Source: Uliginosibacterium paludis
GTDB taxonomy: Bacteria > Pseudomonadota > Gammaproteobacteria > Burkholderiales > Rhodocyclaceae
Length of the DNA: 64,000 nucleotides
Direction of reading: 5' to 3'
NCBI RefSeq assembly: GCF_039631355.1
Contig: NZ_JBDIVF010000002.1
Location: 310,001 to 374,000 of the forward strand
Each line of letters begins with the position of its first letter. The stretch's first letter is position 1. The notes under the pieces were generated by a model. That model was not told where the DNA came from, did not search any database, and was given only the letters and a program-made list of their open reading frames with translations. The translations under genes were made by a program, and so were the position numbers. This document shows, piece by piece, positions 52,088 through 62,228 of the stretch.

Positions 52088-52795
52088 TCACTCGACCTCG
52101 ACTGCCGGCACGGCAGTCGAGAGGCGGTAGCCGCTGCCGCGGACGGTCTGGATCAGGCGATCCTGCAGGCTCGGCTCCAGCGCGCTGCGCAAGCGGCGGA
52201 TATGCACGTCCACCGTACGCTCTTCGACAAACACATGGTCGCCCCAGACCTGATCCAGCAGCTGGGCACGCGAATGCACGCGCTCGGCATGGGTCATCAG
52301 GAAGTGCAGCAGGCGGAATTCGGTCGGCCCCAGATTGACCAGCTCGCCCTTGGCGCTGACGCGGTGGGTGGCCGGATCGAGACGCAGGCCGCCCACCTCG
52401 ACGACGTCTTCCGTGACCTGCGGCGCGCGCCGGCGCAGCACCGCCTTGATGCGGGCGACCAGCTCGCGCGGCGAGAAGGGCTTGGTCACATAGTCGTCGG
52501 CGCCGATTTCGAGGCCCATGATCTTGTCCTGCTCCTCGCTGCGGGCAGTCAGCATGATGATCGGAATGCCGCGTGTGCGCTCGTCATTGCGCAAGCGGCG
52601 GGCGAATTCCACGCCGGACATGCCGGGCAGCATCCAGTCGAGCAGCACCAGGTCAGGCAAGGCGTCACGCACGATGCGCTGGGCCGTTTCCGCATCGCCG
52701 GAGCGCATCACGGTATGGCCGGCGCGCGTGAGGTTCGCGGCGATCAGCTCCTGGATGGCGGGCTCATCTTCAACAAGCAGGATGTTGGCGGGCAT
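52088..52795 (-). CDS. phoB: phosphate-regulon response regulator PhoB
   Basis: This 235-residue OmpR-type regulator has a receiver domain with acidic pocket (EDEP), phospho-acceptor Asp in LLDWMLPG and Lys in VTKPFSP. A winged-helix DNA-binding domain follows, with RVHSRAQLLDQVWG and the hallmark VHIRRLR. It forms an operon with phoR and has a Pho box upstream. It activates phosphate starvation genes. Confidence 0.95.
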   Translation of the reverse strand: MPANILLVEDEPAIQELIAANLTRAGHTVMRSGDAETAQRIVRDALPDLVLLDWMLPGMSGVEFARRLRNDERTRGIPIIMLTARSEEQDKIMGLEIGADDYVTKPFSPRELVARIKAVLRRRAPQVTEDVVEVGGLRLDPATHRVSAKGELVNLGPTEFRLLHFLMTHAERVHSRAQLLDQVWGDHVFVEERTVDVHIRRLRSALEPSLQDRLIQTVRGSGYRLSTAVPAVEVE

Positions 52796-52844
52796 GGTCG
52801 GTCTCTCTCGATCTGGATGGGTGAGGCAAGTCTATTGCGCGCCC

Positions 52845-52862
52845 ATGACTCTTTTGTGACAC
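52845..52862. promoter_or_regulatory. Pho box upstream of phoB
   Basis: On the minus strand the 18 bp read GTGTCAC-AAAA-GAGTCAT, two 7-mers with the 11-bp period of Pho boxes (consensus CTGTCAT). It lies 50 bp before the phoB start, consistent with autoregulation. Confidence 0.7.
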
Positions 52863-52985
52863 GTAAGCATTCTGCAACATGCCCGCTGAGGCAAGCGTCC
52901 GGACAGCCCGGCTTTACAGCCGTTTCCACGCCCTGCCGGCACACGGGTATCATTCCCCCTCCCGAGCAATCCATCCCCGGCAGTC

Positions 52986-53417
52986 ATGGCAGGCCTTGAT
53001 CGCGACACCCCGCTTCCCACTTCGCTGACCGTCCAGCAGCGCGCGCGCACGCTCGAAATCGCTTTCGAAGACGGGCTTGAAGCGACGCTGAGCCACGAGT
53101 TCCTGCGCGTCTATTCGCCCTCGGCGGAAGTCCGGGGTCACGGCCCCGGCCAGGAAGTGCTGCAGGTCGGCAAGCGTGACGTAGTGCTGGTGGATGTCGA
53201 GCAGGTCGGCAACTATGCCGTGAAGCTGATCTTTTCCGACGGCCATGACAGCGGCCTGTATTCCTGGGATTACCTCTACGACCTCGCGAGCCAGCATGAG
53301 GCGCTGTGGTCGGAATACATCGCCCGCCTCGAAGTCGAGGGGGCCAGCCGTGATCCCTCGGCTCCAGTTCCCGAACATCTCCAGCCCGCCCCGCGCGGCG
53401 GCTGCAGCAATCACTGA
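52986..53417 (+). CDS. DUF971 (gamma-butyrobetaine hydroxylase-like N-terminal) protein
   Basis: This 143-residue protein is a DUF971 member, with LEIAFEDGLEATLSHEFLRVYSPSAEV and FSDGHDSGLYSWDYLYDL. It ends with a Cys-containing tail (GGCSNH). Genes of this family commonly precede ubiE in betaproteobacteria, as here (9-bp gap). The function is unproven; iron-sulfur or metal handling has been suggested. It is divergent from phoB. Confidence 0.88.
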   Translation: MAGLDRDTPLPTSLTVQQRARTLEIAFEDGLEATLSHEFLRVYSPSAEVRGHGPGQEVLQVGKRDVVLVDVEQVGNYAVKLIFSDGHDSGLYSWDYLYDLASQHEALWSEYIARLEVEGASRDPSAPVPEHLQPAPRGGCSNH

Positions 53418-53426
53418 AAGCCCGTG

Positions 53427-54170
53427 ATGACAGACAAGACCACCCACTTCGGTTTCGAACAGGTCGCCGAAAGCGAGAAGGCCGGCCGTGTGCGCGGCGT
53501 GTTTTCGTCCGTGGCGCAGAAATACGACGTGATGAACGACCTCATGTCGGCCGGCATGCACCGCCTCTGGAAGCGCTTCACGGTCGAGCTCGCGAATGTC
53601 CGTCCCGGCGAACGTGTGCTGGACGTGGCCGGCGGCACGGCCGACCTGTCGCTGGCGTTTGCCGAGCGCGCAGGCCGCAGCGGCCAGGTCTGGCTCACCG
53701 ACATCAATCACTCGATGCTTTCCGTCGGCCGCGACCGGACGATCAACAAGGGCTTCCTGCTGCCGGTGGCGCAGTGTGACGCCGAGAAACTGCCCTTTCC
53801 GGACAATCATTTCGATCTCGTCACCGTGGCCTTCGGCCTGCGCAACATGACCCACAAGGACGTCGCACTGGCCGAGATGCGCCGCGTGCTGCGCCCCGGC
53901 GGCCGCCTCCTGGTGCTGGAGTTCTCGCACATCTGGAAGCCGCTGTCGAAGGCCTACGACGTCTACTCCTTCAAGGTTCTGCCCTGGCTGGGCAAGAAGG
54001 TCGCGAACGATTCGGCCAGCTATCAGTACCTCGCCGAATCGATCCGCATGCATCCGGATCAGCCGACGCTGGCCGGCATGCTGCGCGCGGCCGGGCTCGA
54101 TCGCGTCGAGTACTTCAACCTTGCCGCCGGCGCGGTAGCACTGCATCGGGGCTACAAGCTGCGCGCTTGA
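53427..54170 (+). CDS. ubiE: ubiquinone/menaquinone methyltransferase
   Basis: This 247-residue SAM-dependent methyltransferase has motif I VLDVAGGTADLSL and the UbiE signatures VAQKYDVMNDLMS and AFGLRNMTHKD. It C-methylates the demethoxy-quinol in ubiquinone synthesis (and demethylmenaquinol where present). The ATG at 53427 is preferred over the GTG at 53424. It is part of a ubiE - Tim44-like - ubiJ cluster. Confidence 0.95.
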   Translation: MTDKTTHFGFEQVAESEKAGRVRGVFSSVAQKYDVMNDLMSAGMHRLWKRFTVELANVRPGERVLDVAGGTADLSLAFAERAGRSGQVWLTDINHSMLSVGRDRTINKGFLLPVAQCDAEKLPFPDNHFDLVTVAFGLRNMTHKDVALAEMRRVLRPGGRLLVLEFSHIWKPLSKAYDVYSFKVLPWLGKKVANDSASYQYLAESIRMHPDQPTLAGMLRAAGLDRVEYFNLAAGAVALHRGYKLRA

Positions 54171-54238
54171 ACTTTTCCGCGCCGACCCCATCAAAGACTC
54201 TGTCGCGCAGCTTGCGCAACTCACCCACAGAGTCTTCC

Positions 54239-55123
54239 ATGATCAAGAAATTCCTGTTGTCCGTCGCCATGGTGACCGCCGTGGTCGGCATGAGCCTTGA
54301 AGTCGCCGAAGCCAAGCGTCTCGGTGGCGGTCGCAGCACCGGCATGCAACGCCAGGTCACTCCGATGCAGCGCCAGGCCACGCCGCCGACAGCCACCCCG
54401 CAGCAGGCCGCACCGGCCACCGCCCGGGCCGGCACACCCGCCCCCGCGCCGCAGGCTTCCGGCTGGCGCCGTTTCATGGGCCCGCTGGCCGGCCTCGCCG
54501 CCGGTCTGGGCATCGCCGCACTGCTGTCGCACTTCGGCATGGGCGGTGAAGTCGCCGGCCTGCTGATGCTCGCGCTGGGTGCAGTGATCGTTTTCGCCCT
54601 GCTGCGCCGCTTCATGGGCGGCGCCGCGCGCAATCAGCAGCCGCAACCGGCCTATGCCGGCAATGTCTCGCCGATGACGCGTGAAGCCCACGAGCAGCCC
54701 GCCTATGGTGGCAGTGCAGCCGCCGCACCCGAATCCAGCCAGGGCAGTTTCCCGGCGGGTTTCGACGTGACCGCCTTCGAGCGCCAGGCCAAGCTGAACT
54801 TCATCCGCCTGCAGGCGGCGAACGACGCCGGCGATCTCGCCGACATCCGTGACTTCACCTCGCCCGAGATCTTTGCCGAGATCAAGCTGGGTCTGGACGA
54901 ACGTGGCGGCAAGCCGCAGAAGACGGATGTGGTCGTGCTCAACGCCGACGTGCTGGAAGTCGTCGAGGAAGCCGGCCAGTACATCGCCAGCGTGCGCTAC
55001 CACGGCACGCTGCGTGAAGAAGCGAACGCCGGCCCGGCGCCCTTCGACGAGATCTGGCACCTGGTGAAGCCGGTGGATGGCAATCGCGGCTGGACACTGG
55101 CAGGCATCCAGCAAGCCGCCTGA
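54239..55123 (+). CDS. Tim44-like domain membrane protein
   Basis: The 294-residue precursor has a signal sequence (to about residue 25, EAKR), a Gln/Pro/Ala-rich stretch (35-75), and two hydrophobic helices (about 82-96 and 105-122). The C-terminal Tim44/MRPL45-like domain covers about 170-290 (FERQAKLNFIRLQAANDAGD, IWHLVKPVDG). Genes of this type lie near ubiquinone genes in many beta- and gammaproteobacteria. It is probably anchored in the inner membrane. A terminator follows at 55146. Confidence 0.88.
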   Translation: MIKKFLLSVAMVTAVVGMSLEVAEAKRLGGGRSTGMQRQVTPMQRQATPPTATPQQAAPATARAGTPAPAPQASGWRRFMGPLAGLAAGLGIAALLSHFGMGGEVAGLLMLALGAVIVFALLRRFMGGAARNQQPQPAYAGNVSPMTREAHEQPAYGGSAAAAPESSQGSFPAGFDVTAFERQAKLNFIRLQAANDAGDLADIRDFTSPEIFAEIKLGLDERGGKPQKTDVVVLNADVLEVVEEAGQYIASVRYHGTLREEANAGPAPFDEIWHLVKPVDGNRGWTLAGIQQAA

Positions 55124-55145
55124 TCGTCTCATTGCTGGTTTCGGA

Positions 55146-55180
55146 ACGGCCGCCGGGTTATGCTCGGGCGGCCGTTTTTC
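55146..55180 (+). terminator. Rho-independent terminator after the Tim44-like gene
   Basis: A 9-bp stem (ACGGCCGCC/GGCGGCCGT) with an 11-nt loop is followed by T5, 22 bp after the stop and just before ubiJ. Confidence 0.85.
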
Positions 55181-55195
55181 ATTCCAGCGCCCCTC

Positions 55196-55753
55196 ATGCT
55201 TGCCGACCTTCCACTTGCCGCGCTCAATCGCCTGCTCAGCGCCGAGCCCTGGGCCCGCCAGCTGCTGCAGCCCCATGTCGGCCAGCGCGCGCTGATCGAG
55301 GTGGGCGGCCTGACGCTGCGCTTCACGGTGGGCGCGGACGGCCAGCTCCAGCCTGCCGGCGCGGGTGATACCGGATCGCCGGACGCCAGCATCCGCATCC
55401 CGTTCGAAGCCCTCGGCAAACTGGCCGATGGCCCCGAAGCCCTGCGCAGCGCCGCCCGCATCGAAGGCCATGCCGGCTTTGCCGAAAGCCTGGCCATGCT
55501 GTTCCAGCACCTGCGCCCCGATCCGGCGGCCTGGCTGGCGCCCCGGCTGGGCGACATCCTGGCACAGCGCCTGGTCAGCAGCGCGCAGCAGCTTGGCAGG
55601 GCTGGCGTCGAAACCGGCCGCCGCCTGGGCAGCGCCGGGCTCGAACTGCTTCGCCAGAGCGACGGCCCCCTGCCCTCCCGGGCGGAGTTCCAGGACTTCC
55701 GGAGCCGGCTCTCGACCCTCGTGGAACGGCTTGACAGGCTCGAAAAACGCTGA
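55196..55753 (+). CDS. ubiJ: ubiquinone biosynthesis accessory factor UbiJ (SCP2 domain)
   Basis: This 185-residue protein has an N-terminal SCP2 sterol-carrier-like domain (LALNRLLSAEP, LRFTVGADGQL) and the UbiJ C-terminal helix bundle ending SRLSTLVERLDRLEKR. With UbiK it organises the cytosolic ubiquinone complex and binds lipid intermediates. The usual partner ubiB does not follow; a cobalamin riboswitch and nrdA do. The ATG at 55196 is chosen because the upstream extension crosses the terminator. Confidence 0.88.
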   Translation: MLADLPLAALNRLLSAEPWARQLLQPHVGQRALIEVGGLTLRFTVGADGQLQPAGAGDTGSPDASIRIPFEALGKLADGPEALRSAARIEGHAGFAESLAMLFQHLRPDPAAWLAPRLGDILAQRLVSSAQQLGRAGVETGRRLGSAGLELLRQSDGPLPSRAEFQDFRSRLSTLVERLDRLEKR

Positions 55754-55861
55754 GCGACGCCGTTTGCGCAAACAACTATAGACGGTAGCCGGGCAGCGCA
55801 CGCACTACTACCGCTAGTAGTCAAGCCTTGTCAGTCACCCCGCTTCCGGTTACATTGCCTG

Positions 55862-56031
55862 CTCGACGGTTCCCCTCGGGGATCAAAAGGGAATCCGGTG
55901 CCGCATCTGCCATTCCGGAGCTGCCCCCGCAACTGTAAGCGTGGAGTACGGATACGCCGCAAGCCACTGGGTTCATGACCCGGGAAGGCCGAATCCGGCG
56001 TTGATGCGCCAGCCAGGAGACCTGCCGCCGA
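55862..56031 (+). promoter_or_regulatory. cobalamin riboswitch upstream of nrdAB
   Basis: The order of conserved segments is AAAAGGGAATCCGGTG, then GCTGCCCCCGCAACTGTAAG (the B12 box region), AGCCACTGGG and GCGCCAGCCAGGAGACCTGC. This is the AdoCbl class fold. It lies 173 bp before nrdA and should turn off the reductase when cobalamin is available. The 451-bp gap between ubiJ and nrdA contains this element only. Confidence 0.93.
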
Positions 56032-56204
56032 AAACAGACCGGATCCGCCCGTGCATTGCGACTGCCGCCCCCGGCAGTCTGTCAGCCAGGCGGATTTTCA
56101 ACCCGGGGCGGGGTGCCTCCAGGCGTGTGTGTCGGCAAGCTCCGCATCGGATGCTCGTCCGACCCTGCCGCTGGCACCCGGCACCGAACAACAGGGAGCC
56201 CAGC

Positions 56205-58999
56205 ATGCAGGTCACAACTCGCCCGGAAGACAGTCTCGTCAGCGCCGGCGCCGCGCAATCCTTCGAAGTCATCCGTCGTGACGGCAGCATCGCCATCTTC
56301 ACGCCGGAGAAGATCGCCATTGCCATCGGCAAGGCCTTCATCGCCGTCGAAGGCAGTGACAGCCAGACTTCCGCGCGCCAGCGCGACCTCGTGGCCCGCC
56401 TGACCGACAGCGTGGTGCAGGCCTTTGCCCGCCGCCTGCCCAGCGGTGGCACGCTCCATATCGAAGACATCCAGGATCAGGTCGAGCTCGCGCTGATGCG
56501 CGCCGGTCAGCACGACGTGGCCCGCGCCTATGTGCTCTACCGCGAGAAGCGCGCCGCCGAACGCGCGGCCGTGCAGGCCGCCAGCCCGGTTGCCGAGGAA
56601 GCCCGCCTGACGGTGATCGACAACGGCGTGCAGCGCCCCCTCGACCAGACCACCCTGCTGCAGCAGATCCGCGAAGCCTGCGAAGGCCTCAGCGATGTGT
56701 CGGCCGAAACCGTGCTGGAGCAGACCCTGCACAACCTCTACGACGGCGTGGCGATGAGCGCCGTGCGCCAGTCGCTGATTCTCGCCGCGCGCACCCAGAT
56801 CGAGCAGGACCCGGCCTACAGCAAGGTGGCTGCCCGCCTGCTGCTGCGCAGCGTGTGCGTGGAAGTGCTGGGCGAAGACCTCGGCCTCGCCGCCCAGGAC
56901 GAGCGCCTGCGCGACGCCTTCCCCGGCCTGATCCATGAAGGCGTGGAAGCCGGCCTGCTGGACCCGCGCCTGGCCGAATACGACCTGCCGCGTCTGGCCG
57001 CTGCACTCACTGCCAGCAATGACCTGCGCTTCGACTACCTCGGCCTGCAGACGCTGTATGACCGCTATTTCCTGCACATCGAGGATCGCCGCATCGAGCT
57101 GCCGCAGAGCTTCTTCATGCGTGTCGCGATGGGCCTGGCGCTGAATGAAATCGACCGCGAAGCGCGCGCCATCGAGTTCTACCAGTTGCTCGCCAGCTTC
57201 GATTTCATGAGCAGCACGCCCACCCTGTTCAACTCCGGCACCCGCCACTCGCAGCTCTCGTCCTGCTACCTGACCACGGTGGAAGACGATCTGGAAGGCA
57301 TCTACCAGGCGGTGAAGGAAAACGCGCTGCTGCAGAAGTATGCCGGCGGCCTCGGCAACGACTGGACGCCGGTGCGCTCGCTGGGCGCCCGCATCAAGGG
57401 CACCAACGGCAAGAGCCAGGGCGTGATTCCCTTCCTGAAGGTCGTGAACGACACCGCGCTGGCGGTGAATCAGGGCGGCAAGCGCAAGGGTGCGGTCTGT
57501 GCCTACCTCGAAACCTGGCACCTGGACATCGAAGAATTCCTCGAGCTGCGCAAGAACACTGGCGACGAGCGCCGCCGCACGCACGACATGAACACCGCGA
57601 ACTGGATTCCGGATCTCTTCATGCAGCGCGTGATTGCCGGTGAGGACTGGACCCTGTTCTCGCCCTCCGACACGCCCGACCTGCACGAAAAGTTCGGCCG
57701 CGCCTTTGCCGAGGCCTACACCGGCTATGAAGCCAAGGCCGCGCGTGGCGAGCTGAAGCTCTTCAAGAAGGTGCCGGCGGTGCAGCTGTGGCGCAAGATG
57801 CTGACCATGCTGTTCGAAACCGGCCATCCCTGGATCACCTTCAAGGATGCCTGCAACCTGCGCTCGCCGCAGCAGCACGCCGGCGTGGTGCACAGCTCCA
57901 ATCTGTGTACCGAAATCACGCTGAACACCTCTGACAGCGAAACCGCCGTCTGCAACCTCGGCTCGGTGAACCTGCCTGCCCACCTGGTGCAGGTTGACGG
58001 CCGCTGGGCACTGGACCGCGCCAAGCTCGCCCGCACCATCGGCACCGCAATGCGCATGCTCGACAACGTGGTCGACATCAACTTCTACGCCACGCCCAAG
58101 GCCCGCACTTCCAACCTGCGCCACCGCCCGGTCGGCATGGGCATCATGGGCTACGCCGACTGCCTGCACCGCATGGGCCTGCCCTTCGCCTCCGACGAGG
58201 CGGTGGAGTTTGCCGACCGCTCGATGGAAGCCGTCTGCTACCTCGCCTATGAAGCCTCCAGCAAGCTGGCCGAAGAGCGCGGCGTGTATTCCAGTTACCG
58301 CGGCAGCCTGTGGGATCGCGGCATCCTGCCGCTGGACTCGATCCGCCTGCTCGAAGAAGGCCGCGGCGAGGCGGTGGAGGTCGACCGCAGCGCTCGTCTG
58401 GACTGGAACGCCCTGCGCGAACGCATCCAGCGCCACGGCATGCGCAACTCCAACTGCGTAGCGATTGCGCCGACCGCAACGATCTCCAACATCATCGGCG
58501 TGTCGGCCTGTATCGAGCCGGACTACCAGAACCTCTACGTGAAGTCGAACCTCTCGGGCGAATTCACCGTGGTGAACGAATATCTGGTGCAAGACCTGAA
58601 GGCGCTGGGCCTGTGGGATTCGGTGATGATTGCCGACCTGAAGTATTTCGATGGCTCGCTGTCGCGCATCGACCGCATCCCGGCCGAAATCCAGCAGCGC
58701 TACGCCACCGCTTTCGAAGTCGACCCGACCTGGCTGATCGAAGCCGCGGCGCGTCGCCAGAAGTGGATCGACCAGGCTCAGTCGCTGAACCTGTATCTGG
58801 CCGCACCGTCCGGCCGCAAGCTCGACGAGATCTACAAGCTGGCCTGGAAGCGTGGTCTGAAAACCACCTACTACCTGCGCACGCTCGGCGCCACCGCGAT
58901 GGAAAAGACCAGCAGCCCGACCGAGCAGGCCGCCGCGCCCGCCCCGGCACCGGAGCCCAAGTTCTGCTCCATCGACAACCCTGATTGCGAGGCCTGCCA

Positions 59000-59003
<4 letters not shown>
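56205..59003 (+). CDS. nrdA: class I ribonucleoside-diphosphate reductase, alpha subunit
   Basis: The 932-residue protein has an ATP-cone at about residues 20-115 (VIRRDGSIAIFTPEKIA) for allosteric control. The ten-stranded barrel follows, with the active-site cysteines in SSCYLTTVEDD, NLCTEI and AVCNLGSVNLP. The C-terminal redox pair is in DNPDCEACQ. It makes dNDPs with NrdB. The start at 56205 has GGGAG upstream and follows the cobalamin riboswitch; the longer open frame runs through that riboswitch and is not real. Confidence 0.97.
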
Positions 59004-60115
<1,112 letters not shown>

Positions 60116-60138
60116 TCTCCGGAGCGTTCACGCAACAA

Positions 60139-60165
60139 GGCCACTTCCGCGGAAGTGGCCTTTTT
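60139..60165 (+). terminator. Rho-independent terminator of nrdAB
   Basis: A 10-bp perfect stem (GGCCACTTCC/GGAAGTGGCC) is followed by T5, about 24 bp after the nrdB stop. Confidence 0.9.
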
Positions 60166-60180
60166 CATTCCGGCGGCGGA

Positions 60181-60543
60181 TCAGCCGCGCGGTGTTCTGC
60201 CGGCTTCGTCTTCCGGCACTTCGCGGATCACCTCGCCCTCGAGCGTCATCCCGTCATCGTTTGCCGCGGCCCGCCCCGTGCCGAAAGGCGAATGCGCGGC
60301 GGATGGCGCCTGCGGCATCGCCCCGCGCTCGCGCAGCGCCCGGCGCAGCGCACGCGTTTTCCACCACAGATAGCCGAGGAACACGGCGCCACCAACCAGC
60401 AGCACACCGGCCGCGACGACCGAAAACATCAGCAGTCCGACGATCACGACCAGGCTGAAAAGCCAGGTCAGCACCGTCGCCAGAAGACCGCGCGACGCTG
60501 TCGAGCGGGAAGAAGCAATGCGGATGAAGGCAGGGGAAGACAT
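60181..60543 (-). CDS. hypothetical membrane protein
   Basis: This 120-residue product has a basic N-terminus and two adjacent hydrophobic segments (about 24-44 and 44-64, TWLFSLVVIVGLLMFSVVAAGV). A cytosolic, low-complexity C-terminal half follows, with Glu/Pro at the end. The family is not recognised. The start at 60543 gives the shortest membrane-competent product; a second ATG lies slightly upstream. It converges on nrdB. Confidence 0.65.
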   Translation of the reverse strand: MSSPAFIRIASSRSTASRGLLATVLTWLFSLVVIVGLLMFSVVAAGVLLVGGAVFLGYLWWKTRALRRALRERGAMPQAPSAAHSPFGTGRAAANDDGMTLEGEVIREVPEDEAGRTPRG

Positions 60544-60781
60544 GGCAGGCATTCCTTGCGAGCCGTTCCGGGCCCGGTCATGGTCAGGTAAGCACTCAGA
60601 ACACGGATCCGGCAAAAGATTCCCGGCGTGGCCCGCGCGTCACTTTCAGATGGGGGTCGTCCGGCGGATTGCAATCCTGCCGGGCGCCGCGCCACGACAT
60701 GGAACATCTGTTCCATTCCGCAGCACCGCGACGGACGGAACAATCGGAGCCATTCCAGATCCTCTGCCCCGGAAACACGCC

Positions 60782-61975
60782 ATGAATCTCCGCTTTGCCG
60801 CCGCCTGCCTCAGCCTGCCCGCCCTGCTCCTTACTGCCTGTGGCGGCGGTGATTCGCAGGACGGCAGCTCACCCGCCAGCAGTGCCGCCGCCACCTCTTC
60901 GGCGACCGCCTCGACCGCGTCCTCCGCCCGCAGCAGTACTTCCGCCGCGAGTTCGAGTGCCGCCAGCGCCGCATCGGCCTCATCAGCCTCATCAGCCTCC
61001 TCGGCCAGTGCGTCGAGCGTCTCCAGCCGTGCCAGCTCCGCCGCCTCGCAATCGTCGAGCAGCAGCGCGATCTTCACGGTGTCCCCCGCCAGCCTCACGC
61101 TGACCGAAAGCACCAGCAGCGCCGCCTTCTACCTGGCCAGCGAGAACATGGCCTTCGAGAGCGCCGCTCCCGCCCGCTGCTATGCACTGACCGGCGGCAG
61201 CAGCCAGACCGTGATCAGCGGTGACAACACCACCACCTGGGCCACCGCCGGCACCTCGCTGGCCGACCAGAAGCAGATCGCGTCCTACGCCGAAGCCGCC
61301 GTGCAGACGATCAAGGCCAGGCTGGGTCTCACCGCCGCCACCGTGGGCATGGACGGCAACCGGGTGCGCATCTGCGCCGACAGCGGCCTCACGATCGGCG
61401 ATGGCTCGGCCGGCTACCGCAGCTTCATCGTGGCCACGCTGTCCTCACCGCTGAACGGCAAGACCCAGTCGGCCAAGGATGAGCTCACCGCCGACGACAA
61501 CTCCGGCCTCAAGCGCCTGGTGCTGCACGAGATGACGCATGTGGCACAGGCCCAGTTGCTCAAGTGCCAGAGCAGCAGCCCAGCCTTCGAACGCTGGTAT
61601 CTGGAAGGCATGGCCCTGCGCGTGGCGGGCCAGGATCAGCCCTATGTGGCCGAACTTGCCAGCCTGCAAACAGCGTTCAACAGCAGCACGCCGACCCCTT
61701 TTGACGACACCAACAACACCGCCAACGCCAATTTCGACCGCTACATGGCCTATCGCCTCGCCGTTGACACCCTGCTCGGCGAGACCGGCCGCAACGAATC
61801 CGACCTCTTCGGCTTCCTGCGCCAGTACGGCCAGCAGAACGGCTGCCCCAGCGGGGGCACGGGCAACTTCCTGAACGCTTTCGACAGCTATTTCGGCACG
61901 TCGCTGCGCGAGAGCGGCAGCACGCTCGGGGGCAGATTCTGGGCGGATGCCGCGCCGCGCTACGCCCTGCCCTGA
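60782..61975 (+). CDS. polyserine lipoprotein with HEXXH metallopeptidase-like domain
   Basis: The 397-residue precursor has a lipobox with Cys20 (LLLTAC). A Ser/Ala-rich linker runs from about 31 to 98. A globular domain contains HEMTH (249-253) with a following Glu275 in WYLEGMALR, the gluzincin-like zinc ligand pattern. It is probably an outer-membrane-anchored peptidase or inactive relative. The linker resembles the CE12 lipoprotein linker at 43564. The 238-bp region upstream contains no other gene. Confidence 0.82.
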   Translation: MNLRFAAACLSLPALLLTACGGGDSQDGSSPASSAAATSSATASTASSARSSTSAASSSAASAASASSASSASSASASSVSSRASSAASQSSSSSAIFTVSPASLTLTESTSSAAFYLASENMAFESAAPARCYALTGGSSQTVISGDNTTTWATAGTSLADQKQIASYAEAAVQTIKARLGLTAATVGMDGNRVRICADSGLTIGDGSAGYRSFIVATLSSPLNGKTQSAKDELTADDNSGLKRLVLHEMTHVAQAQLLKCQSSSPAFERWYLEGMALRVAGQDQPYVAELASLQTAFNSSTPTPFDDTNNTANANFDRYMAYRLAVDTLLGETGRNESDLFGFLRQYGQQNGCPSGGTGNFLNAFDSYFGTSLRESGSTLGGRFWADAAPRYALP

Positions 61976-62228
61976 ACCGGATCCGGCCGGCGGGAAAGGA
62001 CGGACCAACCGCCCCGCGATCGCCTGCCTGCCGCCACGCGGCCGGCAAATTCCCCGGACATGACAGTCCGAACGATGTCGGCGACACCGTGTTGCAGACA
62101 ATACGGGCCGGCGCAGCAGCCATCGCGTGGGCATATCGGGCATCAGGCGATGAGCGTTAAGCAGTTCCTTGCGGCAGCGCTGGATGCCATTAGCATCACT
62201 GCATCACGCAACCCCCGCCCGCCCATTC

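Noticed and set aside
55941..56204. N-terminal extension of NrdA
   Set aside because: The extended frame runs through the cobalamin riboswitch; the conserved protein begins at 56205 with a Shine-Dalgarno.
60870..61070. Short repeated TCx/AGC codon tracts considered as a tandem repeat or CRISPR
   Set aside because: They encode an in-frame Ser/Ala linker without regular spacers; the same applies near 45230-45400.
61976..62228. Small palindrome GATGC..GCATC upstream of the LuxR gene
   Set aside because: The arms are only 5 bp and no second copy was seen, so it is not listed as an operator.
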